Shown: positions 37,471 through 45,451 of the stretch, in pieces | How positions within the stretch are numbered: position 1 is the first letter of the stretch | Layout of the letters: every line of letters starts with the position of its first letter | Made by a program: the position numbers and the translations under genes | Source: Micromonospora sp. WMMD961 | GTDB taxonomy: Bacteria; Actinomycetota; Actinomycetes; Mycobacteriales; Micromonosporaceae | NCBI RefSeq assembly: GCF_029626145.1 | Contig: NZ_JARUBJ010000002.1 | Span: 4,871,501-4,935,500 of the forward strand | DNA length: 64,000 bases | Direction of reading: 5' to 3' | Notes under the pieces: generated by a model | Told to the model about the DNA's origin: nothing | Database searches by the model: none | Seen by the model: only the letters and a program-made list of their open reading frames with translations

Positions 37471-38525
37471 ACGACGGTGACCTGCGCGCCGCGTTGGATG
37501 CGTTGCTGGGGCGGGTGACGGTCGTCGCCGCGCAGGTGGGCGACCGGTTTCCGCTGTACGCGGATCCGGACTCCGGTGACTGGGTGTCGACACGTCGCGG
37601 GTCGTGGACAGGTGGTTTCTGGGCCGGGTGGTGGTGGCTCAGGGCCGCCGTGACCGGGCTGCCCGCGGACCGGAACACCGCTCGGCGTTGGACGCTTCGA
37701 CTCGCCCCCCGGGCGGGTGATGACACGGTGACCCGGGGGATGACGTTCTGGTACGGCGCGGGCCAGGGCCACCGGCTGTGCGGGGACGTGCTCGCCGGGC
37801 GGGTCGCCCGCGACGGGGCCGCCGCGCTGGCCGACAGCTTCGACCCTGGACTGGGGTTGGTGCCGGTGGGTGGTGCGTTCGGTGCGGGTCCGACCCCCCG
37901 GGCGGGCGTGGACGCGTTGGCGGGGACCGTGTCGCTGCTCGCGATGGCCGCTGACGCGGGCGCACACGACCTGGACAGCCTGGCCCGAACCCATGTCGAA
38001 CGGCACGTCGAACTGCTGGTGGGCGCTGACGGCGGCATACGCCCGGAGGCGGTCCTGAGCCCCGACGGCATGCCGGTCGGCGGGGCCGAGTTCTCGGATG
38101 GTTGGGCGCGGGGGCAGGCGTGGGGTCTGTTGGGCGTGGCGGTGGCCGCGCGCCGGTGGGGCGGCGGCTTCACCGATGCGGGCTGTCGGGTGGCTCGCTG
38201 GTGGCTTGCGCGGTTCGGGCAGCAGGTGCCGGTTGCGGTGCTCGGGCGACCTGCATCGCCGGTGGACACCTCGGCGGCGGTGATCGCTGCGGCCGGCCTG
38301 CTCACCCTGTCCGAGGTGACCGCCGACGATGCCTGGGGTGCGACGGCCCGTGCGATCGTGAGCGACGTGGTGGGTCATCACCTCGACGGTGACGGAGTGC
38401 TGCGAGGCGGCTGCTATGACCTCGCCGGCGGTGTCGCCGTCCGGCACGAGCTGGTCTGGGGAAGCTATTTTCTGGCTGCCGTCCTCGCCGTGCTCACCCG
38501 CCGGGTGCGGGAGCATCCCTGGTAG
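37467..38525 (+). CDS. Glycosyl hydrolase family 88/105-like protein (unsaturated uronyl hydrolase-like)
   Basis: 352 aa, cytoplasmic, alpha6/alpha6-barrel. The opening RRGSWTGGFWAGWWWL matches the family start (DWTxGFWxG), and DSFDPGLGLVP, GVDALAGTVSLLAMAA and SDGWARGQAWGLLGVA carry typical catalytic-face segments. The Asp residues in the VDAL- and EFSDGWARGQ-type motifs are likely acid/base residues of GH88. These enzymes hydrate the unsaturated uronic acid ends left by polysaccharide lyases. GTG at 37467 overlaps the MFS stop. The gene converges on the acyl-CoA dehydrogenase gene with 3 bases between stops. Confidence 0.8.
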   Translation: MNDGDLRAALDALLGRVTVVAAQVGDRFPLYADPDSGDWVSTRRGSWTGGFWAGWWWLRAAVTGLPADRNTARRWTLRLAPRAGDDTVTRGMTFWYGAGQGHRLCGDVLAGRVARDGAAALADSFDPGLGLVPVGGAFGAGPTPRAGVDALAGTVSLLAMAADAGAHDLDSLARTHVERHVELLVGADGGIRPEAVLSPDGMPVGGAEFSDGWARGQAWGLLGVAVAARRWGGGFTDAGCRVARWWLARFGQQVPVAVLGRPASPVDTSAAVIAAAGLLTLSEVTADDAWGATARAIVSDVVGHHLDGDGVLRGGCYDLAGGVAVRHELVWGSYFLAAVLAVLTRRVREHPW

Positions 38526-38528
38526 TGG

Positions 38529-39683
38529 TCAGTGCCCTCGGCGGAGTAGGCGGCGGGCCACGGTGGTGATGTGCAGCTCGTCGGGGCCGTCGAGGATCCG
38601 GGCCGCGCGGGCGGTGCGGGCCAGCATCGGTAGCGGGGTGTCGTCGGTGAGTCCTTCGGCGCCGTGCACCTGGGTGGCCCGGTCGACGATGGCGCAGAGG
38701 GCGCGGGCGGTGACCACTTTGGCGGTGCCGACGGCGATGCGGGTGTCGCCGCCGTTGGTGAGCGCGTCGACCGCGGCGTGGGTGAGCGCACGGGCGGCGG
38801 CGAGGTCGGCGTGACTGTCGAAGACGAGGCCGTGCAGGAGCTGCTGCTCGGAAAGGGGGCCACCGTGGGCGTGGCGGGTGGTCAGCCGGGTCAGCATGAG
38901 GTCATGGGCGCGTTGCGCCTGGCCGAGCCAGCGTAGGCAGCGCAGGGTCCGGCCGAGCGCGAGTCGCTCCCCGACGATGTGGAGCCCTTGGCCTGGCTCG
39001 CCGAGGAGGTGATCGGCGGGAACACGAACGTCGTCGAGGGCGATCTCGTACTGGCCGCCGGCGCCGAGAACGGGCAGTTCCCGCACGATGCGGTAGCCGG
39101 CAACGTCGGTGGGCACCACCAGCAGGGAGAAGGCGTTGCGGTTGTCGGCGTCTGGCGCGGTGCGGCAGACGACGGTGGTGAAGGCGGCGGTGGCGGCGCG
39201 GGAGGTGAACCATTTGCGGCCGCTGACCCGCCAGGTGTCGCCGTCTCGCGTGGCGGTGGTGCCCAGGGCGGACGGGTCCGAGCCGGCGACGCCCGGTTCG
39301 GTCATGGCGAAACTCGGCCCACCCGGGCCGCTGATCATCGGCAGCAGATAGCGGTCCCGGACCGTCGCGGTGGCGTGCCGGTCGAGCATGAGCGCGTCGA
39401 GCAGCAGGTCCGAGCCGAGCGCGCTGGGTCCGAAGTCGGATCGTCCCTCCACCTCGGCCAGTGGCGCGTAGGCACCGAGGTCGAGACCGCGTCCGCCGAG
39501 GTGCGCCGGGAGCGGCAGGGCCCAGAGTCCGGCCCCGCGCGCGTCAGCGTTCAGGGCCGTCATGGCCTGTACGGCGGGTGAGCCCCCGGCGAGCAGGAGC
39601 GGCTCGACGGGGATGACCCGCTCGGCTATGAACGCGCTGACGCTGGCGGCCAGATCGGTGCGGACCGCCGCTGTGTCGGTCAT
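38529..39683 (-). CDS. Acyl-CoA dehydrogenase family protein
   Basis: 384 aa flavoprotein. FAMTEPGVAGSDPSALGTTA is the FAD/substrate segment, WRVSGRKWFTSRAATA the middle beta domain, and HGAEGLTDDTPLPMLAR and LDGPDELH the C-terminal helix domain. The position of the catalytic base cannot be fixed by eye. The start is ambiguous: ATG 39683 (MTDTAAV) has GGGAG at 7 bases, ATG 39704 (MTFGSLPM) has GAGGT at 6 bases. Divergent from the CoA-transferase/AMP-ligase operon, so a shared fatty or carnitine-like acyl-CoA pathway is likely. Confidence 0.87.
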   Translation of the reverse strand: MTDTAAVRTDLAASVSAFIAERVIPVEPLLLAGGSPAVQAMTALNADARGAGLWALPLPAHLGGRGLDLGAYAPLAEVEGRSDFGPSALGSDLLLDALMLDRHATATVRDRYLLPMISGPGGPSFAMTEPGVAGSDPSALGTTATRDGDTWRVSGRKWFTSRAATAAFTTVVCRTAPDADNRNAFSLLVVPTDVAGYRIVRELPVLGAGGQYEIALDDVRVPADHLLGEPGQGLHIVGERLALGRTLRCLRWLGQAQRAHDLMLTRLTTRHAHGGPLSEQQLLHGLVFDSHADLAAARALTHAAVDALTNGGDTRIAVGTAKVVTARALCAIVDRATQVHGAEGLTDDTPLPMLARTARAARILDGPDELHITTVARRLLRRGH

Positions 39684-39762
39684 CGGCAAACTCCCGAAGG
39701 TCATGGGAACTACCTCGACGTGTGTCACGACTATTGAGGTATGCGGGCGATCAACGTAGCGC

Positions 39763-41535
39763 ATGGCGGTGACGCCGGTGCGTAGCGATTTGGTGGTGGA
39801 CGGGCAGGTCGACGCCCTGCCGCTCAGCGGGACACGCGTTCGCGGCGATGCCGTGACAGCGGCGGACGCGGTCGTCGTCGAGCACCTCTCCCTGCTGGGT
39901 GCGAACCACCTCGACGGTGGTCCGCTACGTGTCGACGCCATCGACGTGCACACCGATTGGCGGGACCTCACCGGCCGCCAGTTGGACGAGGTGACCGCCC
40001 AGGCCGCCCTGGGGCTGATGGCCGTGCACGGTCGGGCCATCGGAACTCCCGCACGCCTCGGCGTGCCATATGTGTCCACAGTGGCCGGTGTGGTCACGGC
40101 GCAGGGCGCGTTGGCCGCTCTGCTGGCCGGATCGCGCGGGCAGCGCCCTGGGTCGGTACGGGTGAGCGTGGCCGGGGCGGCGATGCTCACGGTCTCGCAG
40201 TACCTCGCGGCTGGTAGCGCCGAGGACAGCGACGACACCGGCGAGGTGAGCGAGCCCGGCGTGCCACCGCCGTTCACCGCCCTCGACGGGGTCGTCTTCG
40301 AGGTGGAGACCCTGGATCCGGAGCCCTGGCGCCGCTGGTGGACCTCGCTCGGCGCGGCACCCGGCGACGTGGCGCGAGGCTGGCGGGCCTTCGTGCTGCG
40401 CTACGCCACCGCCGCCGCGCCGATCCCACCCGCCCTGCACGAGATCACCCGCCGGACACCGTTCGTCGATCTGCGCCGCAGCGCGCAGGCGGCCGGCGTG
40501 GCCGTGCAGGAGGTCCGCGGCCTCACCGCCCGCCGCGAGGACGTCGACGCGGACGGACGGTTCGGTGCGCCGTGGCAGATCAGCGCCGGCCTCCCCGCCG
40601 GCGATCTGCCGACGTTGCCGGCCGGACGGCTTCCGCTGCACGGACTGCGGGTGGTCGAGGCCGGCCGTCGCATCCAGGGGCCTCTCGCCGGTCACGTGCT
40701 GCGCCTGCTCGGCGCCGAGGTGACCCGGGTGGAGCCGGCCGGGGGCGACCCGCTTCGCGGGATGCCGCCGATGGTCGGCGACTGCTCGGCCCGTTTCCTG
40801 GCGCTCAACCGCGCCAAGCGGATCGTCGAGGTGGATCTGCGCTCGGCCTCCGGCCGTTCGACGGTGCGGGACCTGGTCGACGGGGCGCACGTCTTCCTGC
40901 ACAACTGGGCGCCGGGCAAAGCCGCCGAGTTCGGCCTCGACTCCGCCGATTTCACCGCGAGCAACCCCGGCCTGGTGTACGCGTACGCCTCGGGCTGGGG
41001 TGACGCGCGCGGGGCGGACGCGCCGCCGGGCACCGACTTCGTCGCTCAGGCTTACAGCGGACTCGGCGAACAACTGCGGCCGGCCGGGGAGCCGCACGCC
41101 GGTTCGTTGATGACGCTGTTGGACGTCCTGGGCGGGCTGGTCTGCGCCGAAGGTGTGCTGGCGGCGCTTGTCGCCCGTCAGCGAGACCGCCGCGGGCAGC
41201 GGGTGGACACCTCGTTGCTGTCGGCGGCCGGGGTCCTGCAGGCGCCTCTGCCCACGGTGCGGCCAACGTGGAGCCGGTGGGACATGCCGGTGCCGGTCAC
41301 CGACGGGCACATCATGCTCGCCGCCGGCGGCGACCCCCTGGTCGCGGAAGCCACCCTCGGTGACCCGGTCACCCTCACCACCGATCAGGCGGTGAGCCGC
41401 CTCGCGGCGGTGGGGGTGTCGTCGGTGCGGGTGTGCCCTGACCCGGGTGAGCTGGCCGACGATCCGGCGACGACCGGTCTGGTCGAGTTCGACGGCTGCG
41501 CCTTCGTCCGCCCACCGTGGAGGTTCACGTCATGA
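39763..41535 (+). CDS. CoA-transferase family III (CaiB/BaiF) protein
   Basis: 590 aa, longer than the usual roughly 400. The first 285 residues include a half that lacks the catalytic site (GLMAVHGRAIGTPARLGVP). The complete FCT fold (about 290-590) starts LHGLRVVEAGRRIQGPLAGH, includes GGDPLRGMPP and LNRAKRIVEVDLRS, and has the catalytic Asp425 in GTDFVAQAYSG. So this is a two-unit protein in which only one unit is likely active. Family III enzymes move CoA between carboxylates by a ternary complex. ATG at 39763; the stop overlaps the ligase start (ATGA). First gene of a five-gene transcript ending at the 45398 terminator. Confidence 0.85.
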   Translation: MAVTPVRSDLVVDGQVDALPLSGTRVRGDAVTAADAVVVEHLSLLGANHLDGGPLRVDAIDVHTDWRDLTGRQLDEVTAQAALGLMAVHGRAIGTPARLGVPYVSTVAGVVTAQGALAALLAGSRGQRPGSVRVSVAGAAMLTVSQYLAAGSAEDSDDTGEVSEPGVPPPFTALDGVVFEVETLDPEPWRRWWTSLGAAPGDVARGWRAFVLRYATAAAPIPPALHEITRRTPFVDLRRSAQAAGVAVQEVRGLTARREDVDADGRFGAPWQISAGLPAGDLPTLPAGRLPLHGLRVVEAGRRIQGPLAGHVLRLLGAEVTRVEPAGGDPLRGMPPMVGDCSARFLALNRAKRIVEVDLRSASGRSTVRDLVDGAHVFLHNWAPGKAAEFGLDSADFTASNPGLVYAYASGWGDARGADAPPGTDFVAQAYSGLGEQLRPAGEPHAGSLMTLLDVLGGLVCAEGVLAALVARQRDRRGQRVDTSLLSAAGVLQAPLPTVRPTWSRWDMPVPVTDGHIMLAAGGDPLVAEATLGDPVTLTTDQAVSRLAAVGVSSVRVCPDPGELADDPATTGLVEFDGCAFVRPPWRFTS

Positions 41536-43154
41536 CCGTCCTACCCGTGCGCGACCTCGTCCCCGCTCCGCTGCGTGACTGGTGGTCGCGCACCGGTCAC
41601 TACCCCGGCCGCACCCTGTACGACCTGTTCGCCGAGCACGCCGCAGCTCATCCGGACCGGGCGGCGGTGATCGACGACGACGGCGAGACCACGTACGCAC
41701 AACTACAGGCCGCGGCGCTGCGGCTGGCCGGCGCGCTGCAGCGCGCCGGGGTGGCGCCCGGTGAGGTGATCGCGGTGCAGCTGCCCAACGGGTGGCGACC
41801 GGTAGTGGTGGACCTGGCCGCCGCCGCGATCGGCGCGGTCGTCCTGCCGTACCCCGTCGGGCGGGGCCGTCGCGACACGCTGACCCTGCTGCGCCGCTCC
41901 CGGGCCGCCGTCGCGGTCGTCGCGCACAAGGTGGGTGACCACCACTACGCCGACACCCTGGAGACACTGCGACCGGAACTGCCGGACCTGCGTACCGTGC
42001 TGGTGGCCGGGCTCGACGGTCCGGACAGCCTGGAGGGCTGGCTGGCCGACGGGTCGCCGCTGGCGACGCCGGTTGCCACGGCGGCGTCGGCGCCCGCGCG
42101 GATCCTCGTCTCCTCCGGTTCCGAGGCCGCCCCGAAGATGATCGTCTACTCGCACGACGCCCTGGCCGGCGGACGTGGTGCGTTCATCGGCGCACTGCAC
42201 CAGAGTGACGAGCCGATGCGCAACCTGTTCCTGGTGCCCCTCGCCTCTTCCTTCGGCTCCTCGGGCAGCGCGGTGACGATCGCCCGGCACGGCGGCACCC
42301 TGCTCGTGCAGTCCCGCTTCGACGCCGGCCACGCCCTGGAGTTGATCGACACGCACCAACCGTCGCTGGTGTTCGGGGTGCCGACGATGTTCACGATGAT
42401 GCTCGACCACCCCCGCGTGGCGACGACGAACACCGCGTCGCTGCGGGCGGTGGTGGCCGGTGGGTCACGGGTCGACCCGGCCACCGTTCGGGCCTGCCGG
42501 GAGCGCTTCGGCGCGGCGTTCGTCAACTGTTATGGCTCCGCCGACGGGGTCAACTGCACCACGGATCCCCTCGACCCGCCGGCCGCCGTGCACGACGCGG
42601 TGGGCCGACCCAACCCGGCGGTGGCAACCGTACGGATCGTCGGCGACGACGACACCGACGTCGCGCCCGGCGAGGTCGGCGAGATCTGGGGCCTCGGCCC
42701 GATGAGCCCGCTCTGTTACGTCGACCCGGAGTTCGACGACCGGTACCGGGTCGAGGGCGGTTGGGTACGCACCGGTGACCTCGGCCGCGTCGACGCCGAC
42801 GGATTCCTGCACGTGGTCGGCCGGCGCAACGAGATCGTCATTCGGGGCGGACGGAACCTCTCCCCGGTCGAGGTGGAGCTGCTCATCGCCCAACATCCGG
42901 CGGTGCGGCAGGTTGCCTGCGTCGGTGTCCCCGACCGGCTGATGGGCGAACGGATGGCGGCCTGCATCGCCGTGCGGGACGGGGCCGACGCCCCGACGCT
43001 CACCGAGCTGGCCGGCTATCTCACCGACACGCACGGGCTGGAGCACGCCAAGCTTCCCGAGCGCCTCGCCGTACTCGACACGCTGCCCCTGTCCGCCGCC
43101 GGCAAGGTCGACAAGCGGTGGCTGCGTGAGCGACTCGCCGGGCAGGACGGGTGA
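41532..43154 (+). CDS. AMP-dependent acyl-CoA synthetase/ligase
   Basis: 540 aa ANL-superfamily enzyme. The phosphate loop is SSGSEAAPKMIVYS (about 196-209), degenerate against the usual TSGTTGxPKG. Later come VVAGGSRVDP, FVNCYGSADG (A5 region), YRVEGGWVRTGDLGRVDADG and GRRNEIVIRGGRNLSPVEVE (hinge), and the catalytic Lys in AAGKVDKRWL near the end. It activates a carboxylic acid as acyl-AMP and then forms the CoA thioester. Start ATG 41532 overlaps the CoA-transferase stop; its own stop overlaps the ABC ATPase start (GTGA). Substrate unknown. Confidence 0.88.
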   Translation: MTVLPVRDLVPAPLRDWWSRTGHYPGRTLYDLFAEHAAAHPDRAAVIDDDGETTYAQLQAAALRLAGALQRAGVAPGEVIAVQLPNGWRPVVVDLAAAAIGAVVLPYPVGRGRRDTLTLLRRSRAAVAVVAHKVGDHHYADTLETLRPELPDLRTVLVAGLDGPDSLEGWLADGSPLATPVATAASAPARILVSSGSEAAPKMIVYSHDALAGGRGAFIGALHQSDEPMRNLFLVPLASSFGSSGSAVTIARHGGTLLVQSRFDAGHALELIDTHQPSLVFGVPTMFTMMLDHPRVATTNTASLRAVVAGGSRVDPATVRACRERFGAAFVNCYGSADGVNCTTDPLDPPAAVHDAVGRPNPAVATVRIVGDDDTDVAPGEVGEIWGLGPMSPLCYVDPEFDDRYRVEGGWVRTGDLGRVDADGFLHVVGRRNEIVIRGGRNLSPVEVELLIAQHPAVRQVACVGVPDRLMGERMAACIAVRDGADAPTLTELAGYLTDTHGLEHAKLPERLAVLDTLPLSAAGKVDKRWLRERLAGQDG

Positions 43155-43780
43155 CCGCCGCCGTCACCTTCACGGGGGTCACCTGCCGCTACGGCCGGCG
43201 TACCGCGGTCGACGCGGTCGACCTCGACGTGGCCGCCGGCGAACACGTGGCCCTCACCGGGGCGAACGGTTCCGGCAAGACGACGCTGCTGCGGGCCGCG
43301 CTCGGCCTGCATCCCACCGCCGGTGGCACGATCACCGTCGGCGCACAGTCGGCGCGCAGCGGTGTGGAGTGGGCGCGGCGCCGGCGGGACGTGGCCTGGG
43401 TGCCGCAGCGCCTCGCACCGGGCCGCTTCCCGCTGCTGGTCGACGAGTTACTGGACAGCGGCGGGCACCCGGACGCGGCCGGCGAGGCCGCCGACCAGCT
43501 CGACGTCGGTGGGCTCGGGCACCGGCCGCTGCACACCCTCTCCGGCGGTCAGTTGCAGCGGGTGTTCCTGGCCCGTGCACTCGGCGCGGTCGCCGCCGGA
43601 GCCCGGGCACTGTTCGCCGACGAACCGACCGCCGCACTGGACTTCGACGGTCAGGAGCAGGTCGCCACACTGCTGGCGAAGCTCCCGATCACGGTGATCG
43701 TGGTGTCGCACGACCGGGCGATGACCCGCGCCTGTGACCGGGTGGCCGAGATGGCCGCCGGGAAGCTGCGGGTGATCTGA
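43151..43780 (+). CDS. Metal ABC transporter ATP-binding protein (ZnuC/MntB-like)
   Basis: 209 aa: Walker A TGANGSGKTTLL, Q-loop WVPQRLAPGRFPL, signature LHTLSGGQLQR, Walker B ALFADEPTAALD (odd Ala-Asp order) and H-loop VVSHD. Short for the family but complete. With the permease and lipoprotein that follow, it forms a cluster-A-I importer for Zn or Mn. The GTG at 43151 overlaps the ligase stop and the stop is 3 bases before the permease. Confidence 0.9.
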   Translation: MTAAVTFTGVTCRYGRRTAVDAVDLDVAAGEHVALTGANGSGKTTLLRAALGLHPTAGGTITVGAQSARSGVEWARRRRDVAWVPQRLAPGRFPLLVDELLDSGGHPDAAGEAADQLDVGGLGHRPLHTLSGGQLQRVFLARALGAVAAGARALFADEPTAALDFDGQEQVATLLAKLPITVIVVSHDRAMTRACDRVAEMAAGKLRVI

Positions 43781-43783
43781 CCC

Positions 43784-44668
43784 GTGGACGGCTTCCTCGA
43801 CCTGCTCGCCCTGCCGGCTGTGCAGCGCTCCGCGATCGGCCTGCTGATCGCCGCCGTCGGCCTCCCGATCGTCGGCGTGTTCATCATCGGCCTGGACATC
43901 ATCGCCGTGCGGTTCGCGATGATGCACGTGGCGTTGCTCGGCATCGCCGTCGGCCTGCTCGCCGGCCTCGACCCCGTGCTCTGCGGGCTGGTCGCGTGCG
44001 CTCTCGCCGGTGCCGGTGTCGCGCCCCTCGCCCGTCGGCCGACCGGCCTGCCCGGGGCGATGGGTCTGCTGATGACCTTCGCGATCGCCGCCGCCCTGCT
44101 CGTGCTGTCGGTGTCCGGGGTCAACGCCACCGGTGCGTTCGAGCTGCTCTGGGGGTCGATCCTGGCCACCCGCGAGATCGACCTGATCATCCTGGGCGTG
44201 CTGACCGTGGTGGTGCACGTGCTGTTCTGGCGGTGGCGCCGGCAACTGGCGCTGCTCCTGTTCGACCGCGAGGTGGCGCTCTGCTCCGGTGTCGCCGCCG
44301 GGCCGCTGCTACTGGCACTGCTCGTGGTCGTCGCCGTGTCGATCGGCGCGTCGATCCGGCTGACCGGAGCGCTGCTCGTCGACGCGCTGACCATCCTTCC
44401 CGCGCTGGGCGCCCGCAACCTCGGCCGATCGCTGCGGTCGATGGTGCTCTGGGCGGTGGCCCTCGGCGTGGTCGGCAACACCGCCGGGTTCGCCGTCGCC
44501 CTGCTGATCGACCAGCCACCCGGTCCCGTCCTGGTCCTGGTGGCGGGGGCGTTGACCCTGCTCACCTATCTGATTCCTGAAGGAGCACGTGATGCGATTG
44601 TTCCGGGCCGCCGCGCTGAGCGCGGTGGCGACCCTGTCCCTGCTGGCCAGCGGATGTGGCAGCACTGA
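43784..44668 (+). CDS. Metal ABC transporter permease (ZnuB/MntC-like)
   Basis: 294 aa, about eight helices (SAIGLLIAAVGLPIVGVFI, MHVALLGIAVGLLAGLD, MGLLMTFAIAAALLVLSVSG and others) and the family end IRLTGALLVDALTILPALGA. GTG at 43784 follows closely on the ATPase gene. The last 25 codons overlap the start of the lipoprotein gene by 77 bases, which is unusually long; the hydrophobic core ends near YLIPEG, so the tail may be optional. No zinc-dependent operator was identified. Confidence 0.87.
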   Translation: MDGFLDLLALPAVQRSAIGLLIAAVGLPIVGVFIIGLDIIAVRFAMMHVALLGIAVGLLAGLDPVLCGLVACALAGAGVAPLARRPTGLPGAMGLLMTFAIAAALLVLSVSGVNATGAFELLWGSILATREIDLIILGVLTVVVHVLFWRWRRQLALLLFDREVALCSGVAAGPLLLALLVVVAVSIGASIRLTGALLVDALTILPALGARNLGRSLRSMVLWAVALGVVGNTAGFAVALLIDQPPGPVLVLVAGALTLLTYLIPEGARDAIVPGRRAERGGDPVPAGQRMWQH

Positions 44669-45380
44669 CGGCCCGGCACCGGGCACCAGCGCGACGTCGG
44701 GGGCGAAGGGGCCGAAGGTGGTCGCCTCCACCAGCTGGGTCGGCGCACTGGCCAAGGCCGCCGGGGCCACCGACATCACCGTGGTCGCCCCGGCCAACGT
44801 GCAGCACCCGCCGGACTACGACCCCAAGCCCAGCGACCTCGCCGCCGTCGCCGGCGCCGACTACATCCTGTACGCCGAGTTCGACGGCTTCGCCGCGAAG
44901 CTGAAGGACGCCGCGGGAGGGTCCGGCAAGCTCGTCCCCGTGCAGTTGGAGAACACCCCCGGCAAGGTCACCTCGGAGGTGACCCGGTTGGCCGGCCTGT
45001 TCGGCACCGCCGACGCGGCGACCGCCTGGAACTCCACCTTCACCACCGAGTACGCGAAGCTGTCCGCCCAGGCGAAGGCCGCCCTGCCCAACCCGGCGCC
45101 GACCGCGGTGTCGCACCTGTTCATGGCGTACTGGGCCGAGTTCGCCGGGATCACCGTGGCGGGCACGTACGGGCCGCAGCCGGTGAGCCCGAGTCAGCTC
45201 GCCGATCTGACCGCCAAGAAGCCGGCCCTGGTGCTGGCCAACGCCCACCTGCCCGGCGCGAACCCCGACATCCCCGGCGCCACCCGCGTCGACATCGTCA
45301 ACTACCCCGGCTCCGACCTGGATCTACTCGGGGTTTTCAAGACCAACACTGAACGACTGACCGCGGCGCTCAAACCCTGA
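44592..45380 (+). CDS. Metal ABC transporter substrate-binding lipoprotein (ZnuA-like)
   Basis: 262 aa. Lipoprotein signal ends LLASGC (Cys22). The mature domain starts VVASTSWVGALAKAAGATD. NVQHPPDYDPKPSDL supplies the first metal His, the usual second His region reads LYAEFDGFAAKL (Glu or Asp instead), and SHLFMAYWAEFAGI carries another His, so the ligand set may be unusual. The His-rich zinc loop of ZnuA is absent. AAGGAG lies 7 bases before the ATG at 44592. Binds Zn, Mn or another metal outside the cell for the preceding ABC genes. A strong terminator follows. Confidence 0.87.
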   Translation: MRLFRAAALSAVATLSLLASGCGSTDGPAPGTSATSGAKGPKVVASTSWVGALAKAAGATDITVVAPANVQHPPDYDPKPSDLAAVAGADYILYAEFDGFAAKLKDAAGGSGKLVPVQLENTPGKVTSEVTRLAGLFGTADAATAWNSTFTTEYAKLSAQAKAALPNPAPTAVSHLFMAYWAEFAGITVAGTYGPQPVSPSQLADLTAKKPALVLANAHLPGANPDIPGATRVDIVNYPGSDLDLLGVFKTNTERLTAALKP

Positions 45381-45397
45381 GCGACGCCGGTTGGTCC

Positions 45398-45434
45398 GGC
45401 CGGTGGGGGTGCGGCGGTCGCACCCCCACCGGCC
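45398..45434. terminator. Strong terminator hairpin
   Basis: Perfect 16-bp stem (45398-45413 with 45419-45434), loop GCGGT, 17 bases after the metal-lipoprotein stop at 45380 and just before the monooxygenase ribosome site. Confidence 0.8.
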
Positions 45435-45451
45435 CTGCCGTAGGAGACGTG

